From contig JAWKNW010000014.1 in the NCBI GenBank assembly GCA_041391505.1, positions 1 through 64,000 of the forward strand: 64,000 nt of DNA, written 5' to 3'. This stretch comes from Rhodothermales bacterium (lineage in GTDB: Bacteria; Bacteroidota; Rhodothermia; Rhodothermales; JAHQVL01). The notes beneath the pieces were generated by a model. The model was not told where the DNA came from and did not search any database. It saw only the letters and a program-made list of their open reading frames with translations. Positions 32,361-39,594 of the stretch are shown here, piece by piece. A program made the position numbers and the translations under genes. Each line of letters starts with the position of its first letter. The first letter of the stretch is position 1.

Positions 32361-33434
32361 TCAATGTGCTCCGATTTCAACGCTCACCGGCAGGCCGGGG
32401 CGCAGCAGCTGGACGCCGGAGACCAGCACGGTGTCGCCGGCCGCCACGCCGCTCAGGAGCTGGACCCGGTCTTCAGTCCGGATGCCGGTTTCGACGACGC
32501 GCGACATGGCGACGCCTTTCTGCACCACAAAGACTTTTTTACCTCCCAGCTCGGGGATGACGGCGATCGCCGGCACCGTCAACGCGTCGGGGATCTCCTC
32601 GAAAATGAGATCGATGTCGGCGAAGGCGCCCGGCAGGAGCCGGCGCCCCGGGTTCGGGCTGCTCGCGCGGAGCAGCAGGGTGCGGGTGCTGGCTTCAATC
32701 CGGGGCTCCAGCGCATAGACGGTTCCGCGCAGCTGCTCTTCGATGCCCTCGACGTGGAAGAACATCTCCGCGCCCACCGCGACGCGCTGCGCGTACCGCT
32801 CGGGGATCGAAAAGTCGATCTTTACCGGATCGACATCCTGCAGCGTGGTGATGGCCGTGGTCGGGGCGATGTAGCTCCCTTCGCTGACGCGCCGCAACCC
32901 GACGATGCCGTCAAACGGCGCGCGGATTTCGGTTTTCGCGATCTGGGCCGTGATCAGGTCCACGTCGGCCCGCAGGACGTTCAGTTCGTTCAGCGTGGCC
33001 TCATACTCTTCGAGGCTGATGCCGCCCTTTTCGTACAGCTGTTTCTGGCGCACCTCCCGCTCGGTGGCGAGGGTCGCCCGGTATTCGGCCTTGCGGAGCT
33101 GCGCCTGCAGTTCGCTGTCGTTGATCTTGACGAGCATATCGCCCCGGCGGACGGCGCGTCCTTCCTGGAAGTGGATGCTCGTGATCTTGCCGGACACCTC
33201 GCTGTGCAGTTCGATCTCCTCATTCGCCCGGATGGTGCCGGTCGTAACGATGCGGTCCTGGAGGTTGTTCGGGGCCAGAACCTGTCCCTCCACGACGAGG
33301 GCGCGGCTGCCGGCCGCCGGCGTGGGCGCGCCTCCGGTGGTGGCCGGCGCCGGACGCAGCTTGGGCCAGGCGAGCGCGAGAATGACGATCAGAAAGACCA
33401 GACCGAGAAGTAGGCGCCTGACGGTTTTGTTCAT
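32361..33434 (-). CDS. RND efflux periplasmic adaptor subunit (HlyD/AcrA family)
   Basis: The 357-residue membrane-fusion protein begins with a single N-terminal helix (LLLGLVFLIVILALAWP) that anchors it in the inner membrane. A barrel-sandwich/lipoyl half-motif follows (SEVSGKITSIHFQEGRAVRRG), then a short helical hairpin, the second lipoyl half (IRAPFDGIVGLRRVSEGSYI), a beta-barrel and a membrane-proximal domain. It bridges the RND pump and the TolC channel encoded downstream. I took the ATG at 33434; the open frame runs 63 codons further but that part is arginine-rich and resembles no adaptor. Confidence 0.95.
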   Translation of the reverse strand: MNKTVRRLLLGLVFLIVILALAWPKLRPAPATTGGAPTPAAGSRALVVEGQVLAPNNLQDRIVTTGTIRANEEIELHSEVSGKITSIHFQEGRAVRRGDMLVKINDSELQAQLRKAEYRATLATEREVRQKQLYEKGGISLEEYEATLNELNVLRADVDLITAQIAKTEIRAPFDGIVGLRRVSEGSYIAPTTAITTLQDVDPVKIDFSIPERYAQRVAVGAEMFFHVEGIEEQLRGTVYALEPRIEASTRTLLLRASSPNPGRRLLPGAFADIDLIFEEIPDALTVPAIAVIPELGGKKVFVVQKGVAMSRVVETGIRTEDRVQLLSGVAAGDTVLVSGVQLLRPGLPVSVEIGAH

Positions 33435-34028
33435 GCGGTTGATCCGGCTACGCGGCACCCGCCGTGCTCGGCGATGCCCCATCCGGATTGGTGACTGATA
33501 GAGGGAACCGGGTCTCAGACGGGCGGGAGGCCGTCGAAGGCATTGAGCCGCCGCTGTCCTCCCGAACCTGTCGAATGCCGCATCGCAGGATCGCGTGTCC
33601 CGTGACCTGGTGTGCGGCGACACTCAGGCGGGTATCACGTACCACCGGGTGCTTTGTTGCCATCGGGATAATCTGGCACCCTACTTGCAATAAGTTTTAA
33701 CACGCATCTAACAACAAGACGTTACGCCGTTCAGCGGATCGGGGTGGATGGGGGGATTCGGGATGCAGGATGCAGGATACTCCGAGCCGAAGGTGCGTCA
33801 ACGTCGGTCCGTTCGATATGCTGGATACGGTATGGCGGTTCGCTCCCGTTTTTATCGCATATCCCTCCGAATACTACTCCAGTACCATAAAAATAGGACC
33901 CGCGTAGCTGACTGAAGCGTCGCCCTCGCGTGTATTACACACAACGATGCACACCGGGCCGCCCCTGTAGTCAACCCGTGCTCGATGTGCCCACGATATC
34001 AAACCCTGAAACATAGCGCTGTAAAGCC
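33435..34028. other. 594-bp spacer between the efflux operon and the small membrane-protein genes
   Basis: No conventional gene is supported here. It must hold the minus-strand promoter of the efflux operon, and an AT-rich stretch at about 33680-33720 is the likely place. A short 7-base tandem array (GGATGCA repeated, 33761-33779) is present. A sequence with the words TACTACTCCAGTA lies at 33872-33884, about 145 bases before the first small ORF; a related CTACTCC word lies ahead of the second small ORF. Confidence 0.4.
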
Positions 34029-34121
34029 ATGGAAACGACCCAACTCGCCATGATAGCCATGCTGACGTTCATCGTCGCAACGGCCCTGATGGCGTTCATG
34101 AACCCCAAACGCGGCGCCTGA
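34029..34121 (+). CDS. 30-residue single-helix membrane protein, paralogue 1
   Basis: This is a tiny gene that standard size cut-offs miss. It encodes 30 residues starting METTQLAMIAMLTF and ending FMNPKRGA: a short polar start, one hydrophobic helix rich in Ala and Met, and a basic PKR tail, which would place the C-terminus in the cytoplasm. Aligned without gaps to the protein at 34367-34483, 13 of the first 28 residues are identical, including the final PKR. A strong intrinsic terminator follows at 34193-34231. I do not recognise a family. Single-helix proteins of this size often act as accessory subunits of membrane complexes, but no partner is identifiable here. Confidence 0.7.
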   Translation: METTQLAMIAMLTFIVATALMAFMNPKRGA

Positions 34122-34192
34122 GTTCGTCCGGATGGCCGGCAGGCTGCCCCGCGTCTTTGATATAGATCTGGCTCGTGCCACCCCGAAAGGGG

Positions 34193-34231
34193 AAACGCCG
34201 GCTGCCCCCGTAAGGGCTCCGGCGTTTTTTT
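34193..34231 (+). terminator. Intrinsic terminator after small membrane protein 1
   Basis: The arms AAACGCCGG (34193-34201) and CCGGCGTTT (34219-34227) pair over nine bases, with an inner GCCC/GGGC pairing in the loop, and a seven-base T-run ends at 34231. The stem is nearly the same sequence as the terminator at 34546-34581, which indicates that the unit is duplicated. Confidence 0.88.
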
Positions 34232-34240
34232 ATGCCCAAA

Positions 34241-34277
34241 CTACTCCCTCAGGAGTAGCCGAATCACCTACGAGTAG
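34241..34277. promoter_or_regulatory. Paired CTAC/GTAG palindromes upstream of small membrane protein 2
   Basis: CTACTCC-CTCA-GGAGTAG (34241-34258) is a perfect 7-base inverted repeat, and CTAC-GA-GTAG (34268-34277) is a second, shorter palindrome ten bases later. They lie about 90-125 bases before the ATG at 34367. A related ACTACTCC word precedes the first small gene near 33873. The arrangement suggests an operator for a dimeric regulator, such as a LuxR/NarL-type protein; the regulator is not identified. Confidence 0.4.
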
Positions 34278-34366
34278 CCCATCCAAAGGCGCATGCCTCC
34301 GTATCTTTTTATCAGTTACGATGAGATGTACCTGATTCAACTACGAAGACCTCCCGGTGATAGAAA

Positions 34367-34483
34367 ATGATGGCGACTGAAATGGCCGTTCTGGCAATGA
34401 TTCTCTTCTTCGGCGCAATGGCAGCCATGGCTATGCTGCAACCCAAGCGCTCGTCCAAACGCTTTATCCTGGGAGATCGCTAG
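34367..34483 (+). CDS. 38-residue single-helix membrane protein, paralogue 2
   Basis: This gene encodes 38 residues starting with two ATG codons (34367 and 34370). The product has a short start (MMATEMAVLAM), one hydrophobic helix rich in Ala and Met, and a basic tail (LQPKRSSKRFILGDR) longer than in its paralogue at 34029-34121. The ungapped alignment with that protein, 13 of 28 identical, is the main evidence that both are translated. A strong terminator follows at 34546-34581, and palindromes at 34241-34277 lie upstream. The function is unknown; the basic tail predicts a cytoplasmic C-terminus. Confidence 0.72.
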   Translation: MMATEMAVLAMILFFGAMAAMAMLQPKRSSKRFILGDR

Positions 34484-34545
34484 GTAGCTGCTGCTGACCC
34501 CAGCTTTCTCATCGTACCGTGTTGTACTGTTCTCCTCCCGGAGAC

Positions 34546-34581
34546 AAGCCGGCTGCCGCTGTAACGGCTCCGGCTTTTTTT
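34546..34581 (+). terminator. Intrinsic terminator after small membrane protein 2
   Basis: AAGCCGG (34546-34552) pairs with CCGGCTT (34570-34576), with an inner GCCG/CGGC pairing in the loop and a T-run ending at 34581. The DUF2461 gene on the other strand stops 22 bases further on, so the hairpin may serve both directions. Its core closely matches the terminator at 34193-34231. Confidence 0.88.
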
Positions 34582-34602
34582 ATGCCCTCGCGCGACCCGT
34601 CC

Positions 34603-35286
34603 TCAGCCTTCCCATCCGTACGCGAGCAGGGGGTAGCAGTCCTTGATCATCTGCACGGCGGTGCGGGTGAAATCCGGCGATTGCAGTTCCTTTTCCTTGA
34701 ACGGGCGCGACACGGTGTAGGACTTGAACCGCAGGTACGGCGCGATCTCGTCATCGGCGTACGCCTCGTAACCGGCCGGCATGCGTTTGAGCTGCTCGTC
34801 GGATTCCAGTTCGAGGTCGCCGGCCTTTAATTGATCGATCATCGCGAGGAAGGTATCGGGCGCCTGGGCCATCCGGTCGCGCCAGGCGCGGACGACGGTG
34901 TTTTCCGGATGCCAGAACCCGGCGGCCATCATGGGGCGGTCGGGCTCGATGTGGATGTAGACGCCGCCCGAGCTTTTTACCGTGCCGTCGCGGGTGAGCA
35001 CGGCGCCGGCGTGGGTCTTGTACGGATCCTTGTTCGTGGAGAACCGGGTATCGCGATAGATCCTGAAGATGGACTTTTTAGGGTCGGCCGTCAGGCGAAA
35101 CCCCTGCGACGCAGCCTCCCGGCCGGCCTCCGCCACCAAACACTGCAGCGGCCAGACCACCTCGTCTTCGTAGACGGTCTTGCGCGCCTTGAACCAGTCG
35201 CGTTCGTTGTTGCGGGCCAGTTCCCGGAAGAAATCGAAGGCTTCCTTGCGGAATCCGGGGAACGGCGGGAGGCTGGTATCGAACAT
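34603..35286 (-). CDS. DUF2461 domain-containing protein
   Basis: The 227-residue protein matches the DUF2461 family over its whole length. Typical phrases are FFRELARNNERDWFKARK near the N-terminus, then SIFRIYRDTRFSTNKDPYKT and GGVYIHIEPD in the middle. The family is conserved in many bacteria but has no assigned biochemical function. I chose the ATG at 35286; the open frame continues upstream through the M20 gene end but that part is a shadow. It lies 49 bases after the M20 amidohydrolase gene on the same strand, which suggests a shared transcript. Confidence 0.92.
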   Translation of the reverse strand: MFDTSLPPFPGFRKEAFDFFRELARNNERDWFKARKTVYEDEVVWPLQCLVAEAGREAASQGFRLTADPKKSIFRIYRDTRFSTNKDPYKTHAGAVLTRDGTVKSSGGVYIHIEPDRPMMAAGFWHPENTVVRAWRDRMAQAPDTFLAMIDQLKAGDLELESDEQLKRMPAGYEAYADDEIAPYLRFKSYTVSRPFKEKELQSPDFTRTAVQMIKDCYPLLAYGWEG

Positions 35287-35335
35287 GGCAGTGCGGGGTG
35301 TAACGTGCATTCTGGGGGATGGAGGTCTGGCCGGC

Positions 35336-36535
35336 TTACCCGTTCGCGCCGGCTTTCCAGGCCAGATAGGCCATAAAGGCCGGCCCGAGGCGGAGCGACT
35401 CCTCGTCGATGTCGAAACGGGGCGTGTGCAGCGCGTGCGCGGCGTCCATGTGCGGACCGTGGATGCCGATCCGGTAAAAGGCGCCGGGGATCTCGCGCAG
35501 GTACCAGGCAAAGTCTTCACTCGCGAACCAGAGGTCGAGCTCGACGGTGTTTTCGGGGCCGACGAACTCGTGCGCGGCCTCGCGGACGAGGTTGGCCGGC
35601 ATGTCGTGATTGAAGAGCGCCGGATAGCCGACCCAGATGTCGACGTCGACCTCCGCGCCGAACGCCTGCGCGGTATGCGTCGCCACGCGCCGGATGAGGT
35701 CGTGGGCCTTGAACCGCCAGGCTTCATCCATCGCCCGGAAGGTGCCTTCGAGTCGCGCCGTCACCGGGATGACGTTGGTTGCGCCGTCGGCGATGACACG
35801 GCCGATCGAGAGCACGCTCGGGCTGTCCGGCGGGCAGTTGCGGCTGATGACGCTCTGCAGCGCCACGATGATGTGGGACGCGACGAGCACGGCGTCGCTC
35901 TGCTGCAGATGCGGTGCGGCCGCGTGGCCCCCGGTGCCCCTGACGGTCAGGTACAGCTCGTCCGACGACGCCATGTACATGCCGTTCCGGATCCCGATCT
36001 TGCCGACAGGCATGCCGGGCTGGACGTGCTGCCCGTAGATGGCCGCCGGCGCGGGGCTGTTCGGCGCCCCGCCCAGCGCGCCTTCTTCGATCATCACCTT
36101 CGCGCCACCCGGCAGCTTTTCCTCGCTGGGCTGGAAAAGGAAACGCACCGTCCCGTGGAGTTCCTCCCGCATGCGGGATAACACCATCGCCGTCCCGAGC
36201 AGCGACGAGGTGTGCGCGTCGTGTCCGCACGCGTGCATCTTGCCCGGGTGCTCCGACTTGAACGGCAGTTCGTTTTCCTCGTGGATCGGCAGCGCGTCCA
36301 TGTCGCCCCGCAGCGCGATCGTAGGCCCCGGCTTGCCGCCCGTCAGCGTCGCCACGACGCCGGTTTTCGCCACCCCCGTCTGGATATCGAGCCCGAGCGG
36401 CTTCAGCGTCTCGACGACCAGGCGCGACGTCTCCACCTCTTCGAACGCCAGCTCAGGCCGGCGGTGGATGGCGCGGCGCAGCCGCACGATCTCAGGGAAT
36501 ATCTCGTCGGAAAGGGATTTGAAGCGGTGGACCAT
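35336..36535 (-). CDS. M20 family amidohydrolase (hippurate hydrolase/IAA-amino acid hydrolase type)
   Basis: The 399-residue metallohydrolase belongs to the M20D branch, which cleaves N-acyl or N-aryl amino acids. Metal-site motifs are visible: LRGDMDALPI, HACGHDAHTSSLLG with the conserved Cys-Gly-His-Asp, and FQPSEE with the catalytic Glu. The dimerisation (lid) domain lies between them and the final metal ligand region. No signal peptide is present, so it is cytoplasmic. The ATG at 36535 begins MVHRFKSLSDEIFPEIVRLR, a normal family start. The exact acyl substrate is not predictable. Confidence 0.94.
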   Translation of the reverse strand: MVHRFKSLSDEIFPEIVRLRRAIHRRPELAFEEVETSRLVVETLKPLGLDIQTGVAKTGVVATLTGGKPGPTIALRGDMDALPIHEENELPFKSEHPGKMHACGHDAHTSSLLGTAMVLSRMREELHGTVRFLFQPSEEKLPGGAKVMIEEGALGGAPNSPAPAAIYGQHVQPGMPVGKIGIRNGMYMASSDELYLTVRGTGGHAAAPHLQQSDAVLVASHIIVALQSVISRNCPPDSPSVLSIGRVIADGATNVIPVTARLEGTFRAMDEAWRFKAHDLIRRVATHTAQAFGAEVDVDIWVGYPALFNHDMPANLVREAAHEFVGPENTVELDLWFASEDFAWYLREIPGAFYRIGIHGPHMDAAHALHTPRFDIDEESLRLGPAFMAYLAWKAGANG

Positions 36536-36547
36536 GAAGGGGATAAG

Positions 36548-36584
36548 GGTTGGCAGGTTGCAGGTTGCAGGTTGGCAGGTTGCG
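36548..36584. repeat. Short tandem array of GCAGGTT words
   Basis: About five copies of a 7-8-base unit (GGCAGGTT or GCAGGTT) lie directly upstream of the M20 gene start. Arrays of similar 7-base words occur at 33761-33779, and a 21-base array is at 53906-54031. The array could vary in length by slippage; I see no coding meaning. Confidence 0.7.
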
Positions 36585-36657
36585 GATTGAAAAGGCCCCC
36601 GGGATCACCCGGCTCCACACCGCACGGCGAGCCCGAAAGCCCCCAATTTGCGATGCT

Positions 36658-37590
36658 CTACAGCAGCTTCTTCCGCTTGTTGATGTAGGCCATCAGGGCG
36701 GTATCGTATGATTCGGCCGTATCCAACTCGATAAAGTCGATGTTGTATCCCAGGCACTGCTTGCGGAAGGTTTCGCTGAAGAGGCGGACGGCTTCTTCGT
36801 AGTTCTGGCGGAGCTGCGCCGGCTGGAGGGTGATCTCTTCGCCGGTCTCCATGTCCTTGAAGACCATCGGGACGTCGGGAAACCGGAATTTGCGTTCGGT
36901 CTCGCTTTCGAGCACGTGGAAGACGAGGACTTCGTGGCCCCGGTAGCGCAGGTGGCGGAGCGCCTTGAGCAGGTCGTCGTGCGCGGCGACGTTCTCGAAC
37001 AGGTCGGTGATCAGCATCACCAGCGACCGGCGCGAGATGCGTTCGGCGACTTCGTTGAGGACGGTGGCGGCGCTCGTGCGTTTTTCGGTCACGCTGGCGT
37101 CGTTCATGTGCTCGAGCCGGGCCAGGAGCTGGCGCAGATAGGCTTGCGTGGCTTTCGGGCGGAGGAGCGTGTGCACGTGTTCGTCGAACGCGATCAGCCC
37201 CGTCGCATCCCGCTGCTTGACCATCAGGTAGTGCAGGCCGGCGGCCAGATAGGAGCCGTATTCGAGCTTGCTGAGCTTGCCGGCGTGTTTGTACCGCATC
37301 GAGGAGGACGTGTCCAGCACGATATAATGCCGGAGGTTCGTCTCTTCCTCGTACTGCTTGAGGTAGTGCCGGTCGGTTTTGGCGAACACCTTCCAGTCGA
37401 CATGCCGCAGCTCGTCGCCCGGGTTGTAGGGGCGGTGTTCGGCGAACTCGACCGAAAAACCGTGGTAGGGGCTTTTGTGGAGCCCCGTCATGAACCCTTC
37501 GACGATCATCCGCGCGCGCAGCTCCATGTTCTTGAGTCGCGAGATGGTAATGGGGTCGAGGTAGCGACGCGCTGTGTCCTGGGTTGCCAA
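36658..37590 (-). CDS. DUF58 (von Willebrand A-like) protein
   Basis: The protein of about 310 residues matches the DUF58 family that accompanies MoxR AAA ATPases in many bacteria. Its N-terminal part has KSPYHGFSVEFAEHRPYNPG and then RHVDWKVFAKTDRHYLKQYE, and the vWA-like metal site is DTSSSMRYK. No ATG fits: the nearest family-like start is the TTG at 37590 (LATQDTARRYLDP), and the first in-frame ATG, at MELRARM, would remove conserved residues. The start is therefore uncertain. No MoxR ATPase gene lies nearby, which is unusual for this family. Confidence 0.9.
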   Translation of the reverse strand: MATQDTARRYLDPITISRLKNMELRARMIVEGFMTGLHKSPYHGFSVEFAEHRPYNPGDELRHVDWKVFAKTDRHYLKQYEEETNLRHYIVLDTSSSMRYKHAGKLSKLEYGSYLAAGLHYLMVKQRDATGLIAFDEHVHTLLRPKATQAYLRQLLARLEHMNDASVTEKRTSAATVLNEVAERISRRSLVMLITDLFENVAAHDDLLKALRHLRYRGHEVLVFHVLESETERKFRFPDVPMVFKDMETGEEITLQPAQLRQNYEEAVRLFSETFRKQCLGYNIDFIELDTAESYDTALMAYINKRKKLL

Positions 37591-37674
37591 GGTGGGCCGT
37601 GTTCTGATGTGAATACCGCTACGAGGAACGCGGGTGCGGGGGGCGGATGTTCCGGCTGTTGGTGGTATGTGTAC

Positions 37675-37764
37675 GGGAGTGCGGGAGGATGGGAGCATGA
37701 GGGTACGCGTCGCGCGGTTCTTCCGGGTCTGAATCTCCACCCACGCCCACCCACCCATACTCCC
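37675..37764. repeat. Degenerate inverted repeat of the GGGAGTATGGG family
   Basis: GGGAGT at 37675-37680 pairs with ACTCCC at 37759-37764. The right side (about 37738-37764) read on the minus strand gives GGGAGTATGGGTGGGTGGGC, close to the arms at 2184-2204 and 11839-11857. It occupies the spacer between the divergent DUF58 and pyrR genes. The pairing is less perfect than in the other two copies. Confidence 0.5.
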
Positions 37765-37834
37765 AAACCCTCCAGCACTTTTTTCACTTTAGATGTCGGC
37801 GGACGTCCGAACAAATTTTCTTACCTTCCATGCC

Positions 37835-38428
37835 ATGGAGCCGCAAGATCGTATTAAAGCGCAATTGATGGACGAACAGGATCTGGACCGGACCCTGGAA
37901 CGCATGGCCCGGCAGATTCTGGAGCAATTCGACGCCTCGGCCGACCGGGATGCCGGCGTGGCCCTGATCGGTTTGCACAAGCGGGGCGTCTACCTCGCCC
38001 GCCGCATCCGCGAGAAGATCCGGAGCATCGAGGGCGTCGATGTGCCCGTAGGTGTGCTGGACGCTACGATGTACCGGGACGATTTCCGTCTGCGCTTCAA
38101 ACAGCCCAAGGTGCGGGAGACCGATATTCCGTTCGATATCTCCCGCCGGCACATCGTCCTCGTCGACGACGTACTGTACACGGGCCGGACGGCTCGCGCG
38201 GCGCTGGATGCCCTGATGGACATGGGGCGGCCGGCGTCGGTGCAGTTTCTCGTGATCGTCGATCGCGGCTTGCGCGAACTGCCGATCTGCGCGGACATCG
38301 TCGGGCGGCAGGTGCCGACCATCCCCGGCGAAGAGGTTCGCGTGAGGCTCCATGAAATCGACGGGCGCGAAGGCGTCTGGCTCGTAGAGAACCCCCTAGC
38401 GCGTCAGGAAGATCGCATCGCCGGTTGA
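37835..38428 (+). CDS. pyrR: Bifunctional pyrimidine operon regulator/uracil phosphoribosyltransferase PyrR
   Basis: The 198-residue protein is a type I phosphoribosyltransferase fold with the PRPP-binding loop HIVLVDDVLYTGRTARAALD, which is the PyrR hallmark. Other family phrases are ALIGLHKRGVYLARRI and GVLDATMYRDDF. PyrR senses UMP/UTP and binds pyr mRNA to promote termination; it may also convert uracil to UMP. I chose the ATG at 37835 since MEPQDRIKAQLMDEQDLDRT matches the family N-terminus. The pyrB gene follows after 101 bases that contain a probable attenuator. Confidence 0.96.
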   Translation: MEPQDRIKAQLMDEQDLDRTLERMARQILEQFDASADRDAGVALIGLHKRGVYLARRIREKIRSIEGVDVPVGVLDATMYRDDFRLRFKQPKVRETDIPFDISRRHIVLVDDVLYTGRTARAALDALMDMGRPASVQFLVIVDRGLRELPICADIVGRQVPTIPGEEVRVRLHEIDGREGVWLVENPLARQEDRIAG

Positions 38429-38458
38429 GCATGCCGCACGCCCGCCCGATATTCCCTC

Positions 38459-38516
38459 CGAAGCCCCAGAGAAGCGCAAGGTTCTTCGCCAGAGAAGGCG
38501 ATGAACCTTTTCTTTT
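38459..38516 (+). promoter_or_regulatory. Probable PyrR-responsive attenuator between pyrR and pyrB
   Basis: A terminator-like hairpin is formed by AAGGTTC-TT-CGCC (38478-38490) and GGCG-AT-GAACCTT (38497-38509), followed by a T-rich tail (TTCTTTT). An alternative pairing, CGAAG (38459-38463) with CTTCG (38484-38488), would break the terminator stem. The nonamer CCAGAGAAG occurs twice (38466-38474 and 38489-38497) and resembles the known PyrR-binding loop consensus CCNGNGAGG from Firmicutes. The structure is seen; the PyrR control is inferred. Confidence 0.65.
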
Positions 38517-38529
38517 ACCCGCTTAATTC

Positions 38530-39507
38530 ATGAGATCGATGACCGCCGCCACTGGTCTGGAGACTTCCCCCTCGCTCACTGCCCTACGTCATCGTCATTT
38601 GCTCGGTCTCTCCACCTATGGCGCCGACGAAATCCAGCTGATCCTGGAAACCGCGCGCCATTTCCGCGACGTGCTGGATCGCCCGATCAAGCGCGTGCCG
38701 TCGCTGCGCGGCATCACCGTGGTCAACCTCTTCTTCGAATCGTCCACCCGCACGCGGATCTCGTTCGAACTGGCCGAGAAACGCCTCTCCGCGGACACCA
38801 TCAACTTTTCGGCCTCCGGGTCGTCGGTCTCCAAGGGCGAGTCGCTGAAGGACACGGCGCAGAACATCGAGGCCATGAAGGTGGATATGGCGGTGATCCG
38901 CCACCGCTCGCCCGGCGCGGCGCACTTTCTGAGCCGCTGCGTCGACTCGGTCGTGATCAACGCCGGCGACGGCGCGCACGAGCACCCCACCCAGGCCCTG
39001 CTCGATTGCCTCACCATCTCGGACCACTTTCCCTCCTTCGACGGCCTGAACGTCGCCATCATCGGCGATATCACGCACAGCCGCGTCGCGCGCTCCAACA
39101 TCTTCGCCCTCAAGAAGCTGGGAGCCGCCGTGACGCTCTGCGGCCCGAGCACGCTCATCCCCGTGGGCATCGAACAGCTCGGCGTCCGGGTGACGCACCG
39201 CCTCGACGAGGCCCTGGAAGGCTGCGACATCGCGATGGCGCTCCGCATCCAGCTCGAGCGGCAGGGCGCCAGCCTCTTCCCGAGCCTCCGCGAGTACCAC
39301 ACCCAGTTCGGGATCAAGATGGAGCACATGACGGCCTACCCGGACCTCATCGTGATGCATCCGGGCCCGGTAAATCGGGGCGTGGAGCTGGCGAGCGAGG
39401 TGGTGGATCACGAACGTGCCGTCATCCTGAGCCAGGTCACGAACGGCGTCGCCGTGCGCATGGCCGTCCTCTACCTGCTCAGCGGGGCGCCGACGGCGGA
39501 AGATTGA
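38530..39507 (+). CDS. pyrB: Aspartate carbamoyltransferase, catalytic chain
   Basis: The 325-residue enzyme joins carbamoyl phosphate and L-aspartate in the second step of pyrimidine synthesis. The carbamoyl-phosphate site is FFESSTRTRISFELAE, followed by HPTQALLDCLTI and the C-terminal MHPGPVNRGVE with the aspartate-binding residues. The length fits the catalytic chain, and no regulatory pyrI follows. The ATG at 38530 is just downstream of the attenuator. A GC hairpin follows at 39517-39535. Confidence 0.97.
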   Translation: MRSMTAATGLETSPSLTALRHRHLLGLSTYGADEIQLILETARHFRDVLDRPIKRVPSLRGITVVNLFFESSTRTRISFELAEKRLSADTINFSASGSSVSKGESLKDTAQNIEAMKVDMAVIRHRSPGAAHFLSRCVDSVVINAGDGAHEHPTQALLDCLTISDHFPSFDGLNVAIIGDITHSRVARSNIFALKKLGAAVTLCGPSTLIPVGIEQLGVRVTHRLDEALEGCDIAMALRIQLERQGASLFPSLREYHTQFGIKMEHMTAYPDLIVMHPGPVNRGVELASEVVDHERAVILSQVTNGVAVRMAVLYLLSGAPTAED

Positions 39508-39516
39508 GGCGGCGGC

Positions 39517-39535
39517 GCGCCGGTTAAGCCGGCGC
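39517..39535 (+). terminator. GC hairpin after pyrB
   Basis: GCGCCGG (39517-39523) and CCGGCGC (39529-39535) form a perfect 7-base stem with a TTAAG loop, ten bases past the pyrB stop. There is no T-run, so termination strength is uncertain. Confidence 0.5.
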
Positions 39536-39594
39536 CCTTCGGCGACGATACCAGAGGGGCCTGCCTGCTACCAACCCCCCTGGTCCCTACCGAT

